Source of the DNA: Streptomyces sp. CB02414
GTDB lineage: Bacteria; Actinomycetota; Actinomycetes; Streptomycetales; Streptomycetaceae
Length of the DNA: 64,000 nt
Assembly (NCBI RefSeq): GCF_001905385.1
Contig: NZ_LIPF01000002.1
Span: 434,001-498,000 of the forward strand
Reading direction: 5' to 3'
Position numbers and translations under genes: made by a program. The notes beneath the pieces were generated by a model that was not told where the DNA came from, did not search any database, and saw only the letters and a list, made by a program, of their open reading frames with translations. How positions within the stretch are numbered: the first letter of the stretch is position 1; every line of letters begins with the position of its first letter. This document shows, piece after piece, positions 62,987 through 64,000 of the stretch.

Positions 62987-63664
62987 GTGCCTTCCCTGTT
63001 GCTGATCGAGGACGACGACGCCATCCGCACGGCCCTGGAGCTCTCACTGACGCGCCAGGGTCACCGGGTGGCCACCGCTGCCAGCGGCGAGGACGGTCTG
63101 AAGCTGTTGCGCGAGCAGCGGCCGGACCTGATCGTGCTGGACGTGATGCTGCCCGGCATCGACGGGTTCGAGGTGTGCCGGCGCATCCGGCGCACCGACC
63201 AGCTGCCGATCATCCTGCTGACCGCGCGCAACGACGACATCGACGTGGTCGTCGGTCTCGAGTCGGGCGCCGACGACTACGTGGTCAAACCCGTCCAGGG
63301 CCGGGTGCTGGACGCCCGTATCCGGGCCGTGCTGCGGCGCGGGGAGCGGGAGTCCAGCGACTCGGCGAGCTTCGGCAGCCTCGTCATCGACCGTTCCGCG
63401 ATGACCGTGACCAAGAACGGGGAGGACCTCCAGCTCACGCCGACCGAGCTGCGGCTGCTGCTGGAGCTGAGCCGGCGGCCGGGGCAGGCGCTGTCCCGGC
63501 AGCAGTTGCTGCGGCTGGTGTGGGAGCACGACTACCTCGGTGACTCCCGGCTGGTGGACGCCTGCGTGCAGCGGCTGCGCGCCAAGGTCGAGGACGTGCC
63601 GTCGTCGCCGACCCTGATCCGTACCGTGCGGGGTGTCGGCTACCGGCTGGATCCGCCTCAGTGA
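62987..63664 (+). CDS. afsQ1: response regulator AfsQ1
   Basis: This 225-aa OmpR/PhoB-type regulator has a receiver domain 1-120 (PSLLLIEDDDAIRTALELS, phospho-acceptor Asp52 in IVLDVMLPG, Thr in ILLTARNDD, Lys in YVVKPVQ) and a C-terminal winged helix (LTPTELRLLLELSRRPGQ, ACVQRLRAKVEDVPS, IRTVRGVGYRLDPP). It agrees almost completely with S. coelicolor AfsQ1 as I recall it. AfsQ1 controls antibiotic genes and sigQ and is active with glutamate as nitrogen source. It starts at GTG 62987. Its stop overlaps the afsQ2 start (GTGA). Confidence 0.96.
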   Translation: MPSLLLIEDDDAIRTALELSLTRQGHRVATAASGEDGLKLLREQRPDLIVLDVMLPGIDGFEVCRRIRRTDQLPIILLTARNDDIDVVVGLESGADDYVVKPVQGRVLDARIRAVLRRGERESSDSASFGSLVIDRSAMTVTKNGEDLQLTPTELRLLLELSRRPGQALSRQQLLRLVWEHDYLGDSRLVDACVQRLRAKVEDVPSSPTLIRTVRGVGYRLDPPQ

Positions 63665-64000
63665 CACAGGAACACCAGGGGGGTTCACGCGGCTGGGCCG
63701 CGGCGCGCAAGGGAGTCTGGTCCGGGCTGCTCTTCACCAGTCTGCGGCTCAGGCTCGTCCTCGTCTTCGGTCTGGTCGCGCTCACCGCGGCCGTCTCCGC
63801 GTCCGGCATCGCCTACTGGCTGAACCGGGAGGCGGTGCTGACGCGTGCCCAGGACGCCGTGCTGCGGGGCTTCGAGCAGGAGATGCAGAACCGCGCGGGC
63901 GCGCTGCCGGAGCATCCCTCGCAGGACGAACTGCAGCACACGGCGGGGCAGATGGCGGCCAGCAGCCAGCGGTTCAGCGTGCTGCTGGTCGCCGAAAACT
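63661..64000 (+). CDS. afsQ2: sensor histidine kinase AfsQ2 (N-terminal part)
   Basis: The membrane kinase partner of AfsQ1 is cut by the window edge after 113 codons. The visible part has a basic N-terminus (SRGWAAARKGVWSG), a first transmembrane helix (LRLVLVFGLVALTAAVSASGIAYWL) and the beginning of the extracytoplasmic sensor region (NREAVLTRAQDAVLRGFEQEM). The GTG at 63661 overlaps the afsQ1 stop, so the two are translationally coupled. Confidence 0.93.
   Translation, partial: MTQEHQGGSRGWAAARKGVWSGLLFTSLRLRLVLVFGLVALTAAVSASGIAYWLNREAVLTRAQDAVLRGFEQEMQNRAGALPEHPSQDELQHTAGQMAASSQRFSVLLVAEN

Overview
The window is very GC-rich, uses GTG/TTG as well as ATG starts, and carries genes typical of Streptomyces: mycothiol amidase, LAxTG surface protein, PccB/PccE/AccA2, and afsQ1-afsQ2-sigQ. 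From memory, the gene order from mca to sigQ matches the afsQ-to-mca part of the Streptomyces coelicolor core chromosome. This is an identification by recall and was not searched. No rRNA, tRNA, CRISPR array, insertion sequence or attachment site was seen.

Layout. 1-4786: xdhABC (molybdenum hydroxylase) on the minus strand, preceded by a housekeeping-type promoter and a 25-codon leader ORF. 4984-8193: a membrane-linked STAND/TPR ATPase. 8212-18422: core genes, including mca and msrA (both behind sigma-R-type promoters), DUF4307, greA, a DrrAB-type exporter, ilvA, a MarR regulator, a degenerate sigma-like protein with a small membrane partner, and metB. 18698-24351: an accessory block with a toxin/antitoxin-like pair whose second gene is frameshifted, a DUF3885 protein, a PD-(D/E)XK nuclease-like protein, an Mrr-endonuclease/TerD fusion, an orphan and a lipoprotein. 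24424-31362: three regulator/enzyme units (TetR/aldo-keto reductase, ADH/XRE, LysR/PanE-like), each with repeat operators in its divergent spacer. 31703-39822: L,D-transpeptidase lipoprotein, an acidic protein, LAxTG protein, hutH, GAF-GGDEF cyclase, enoyl-CoA hydratase, a Pro-rich secreted protein and adenylate cyclase.

39917-46438 holds a 24-bp minisatellite, birA, pccB, pccE, a 42-aa membrane protein, maf and accA2. BirA would biotinylate AccA2, which works with PccB/PccE to make (methyl)malonyl-CoA. 46552-58304 holds a DeoR regulator, an LpdA-type flavoprotein, purine nucleoside phosphorylase, phospho-sugar mutase, a mannosyltransferase, deoC, an aldehyde dehydrogenase and a half-length ALDH. 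Read as a pathway: nucleoside to (deoxy)ribose-1-P to 5-P to glyceraldehyde-3-P plus acetaldehyde to acetate. The nucleoside phosphorylase and deoC share one perfect 12-bp palindrome (CTACGCGCGTAG) in their promoters.

58366-64000 holds a receptor-like Ser/Thr kinase with an extracellular amino-acid-binding domain, a secreted protein, a uridine-kinase-like protein, sigQ, afsQ1 and the start of afsQ2. The sigQ-afsQ1 spacer has the GTnAC-N6-GTnAC repeat recognised by AfsQ1. Main points to follow up: the Mrr-TerD/nuclease pair, the shared palindrome, the amino-acid-sensing kinase beside afsQ, the xdh leader ORF, the frameshifted toxin and the 24-bp minisatellite.
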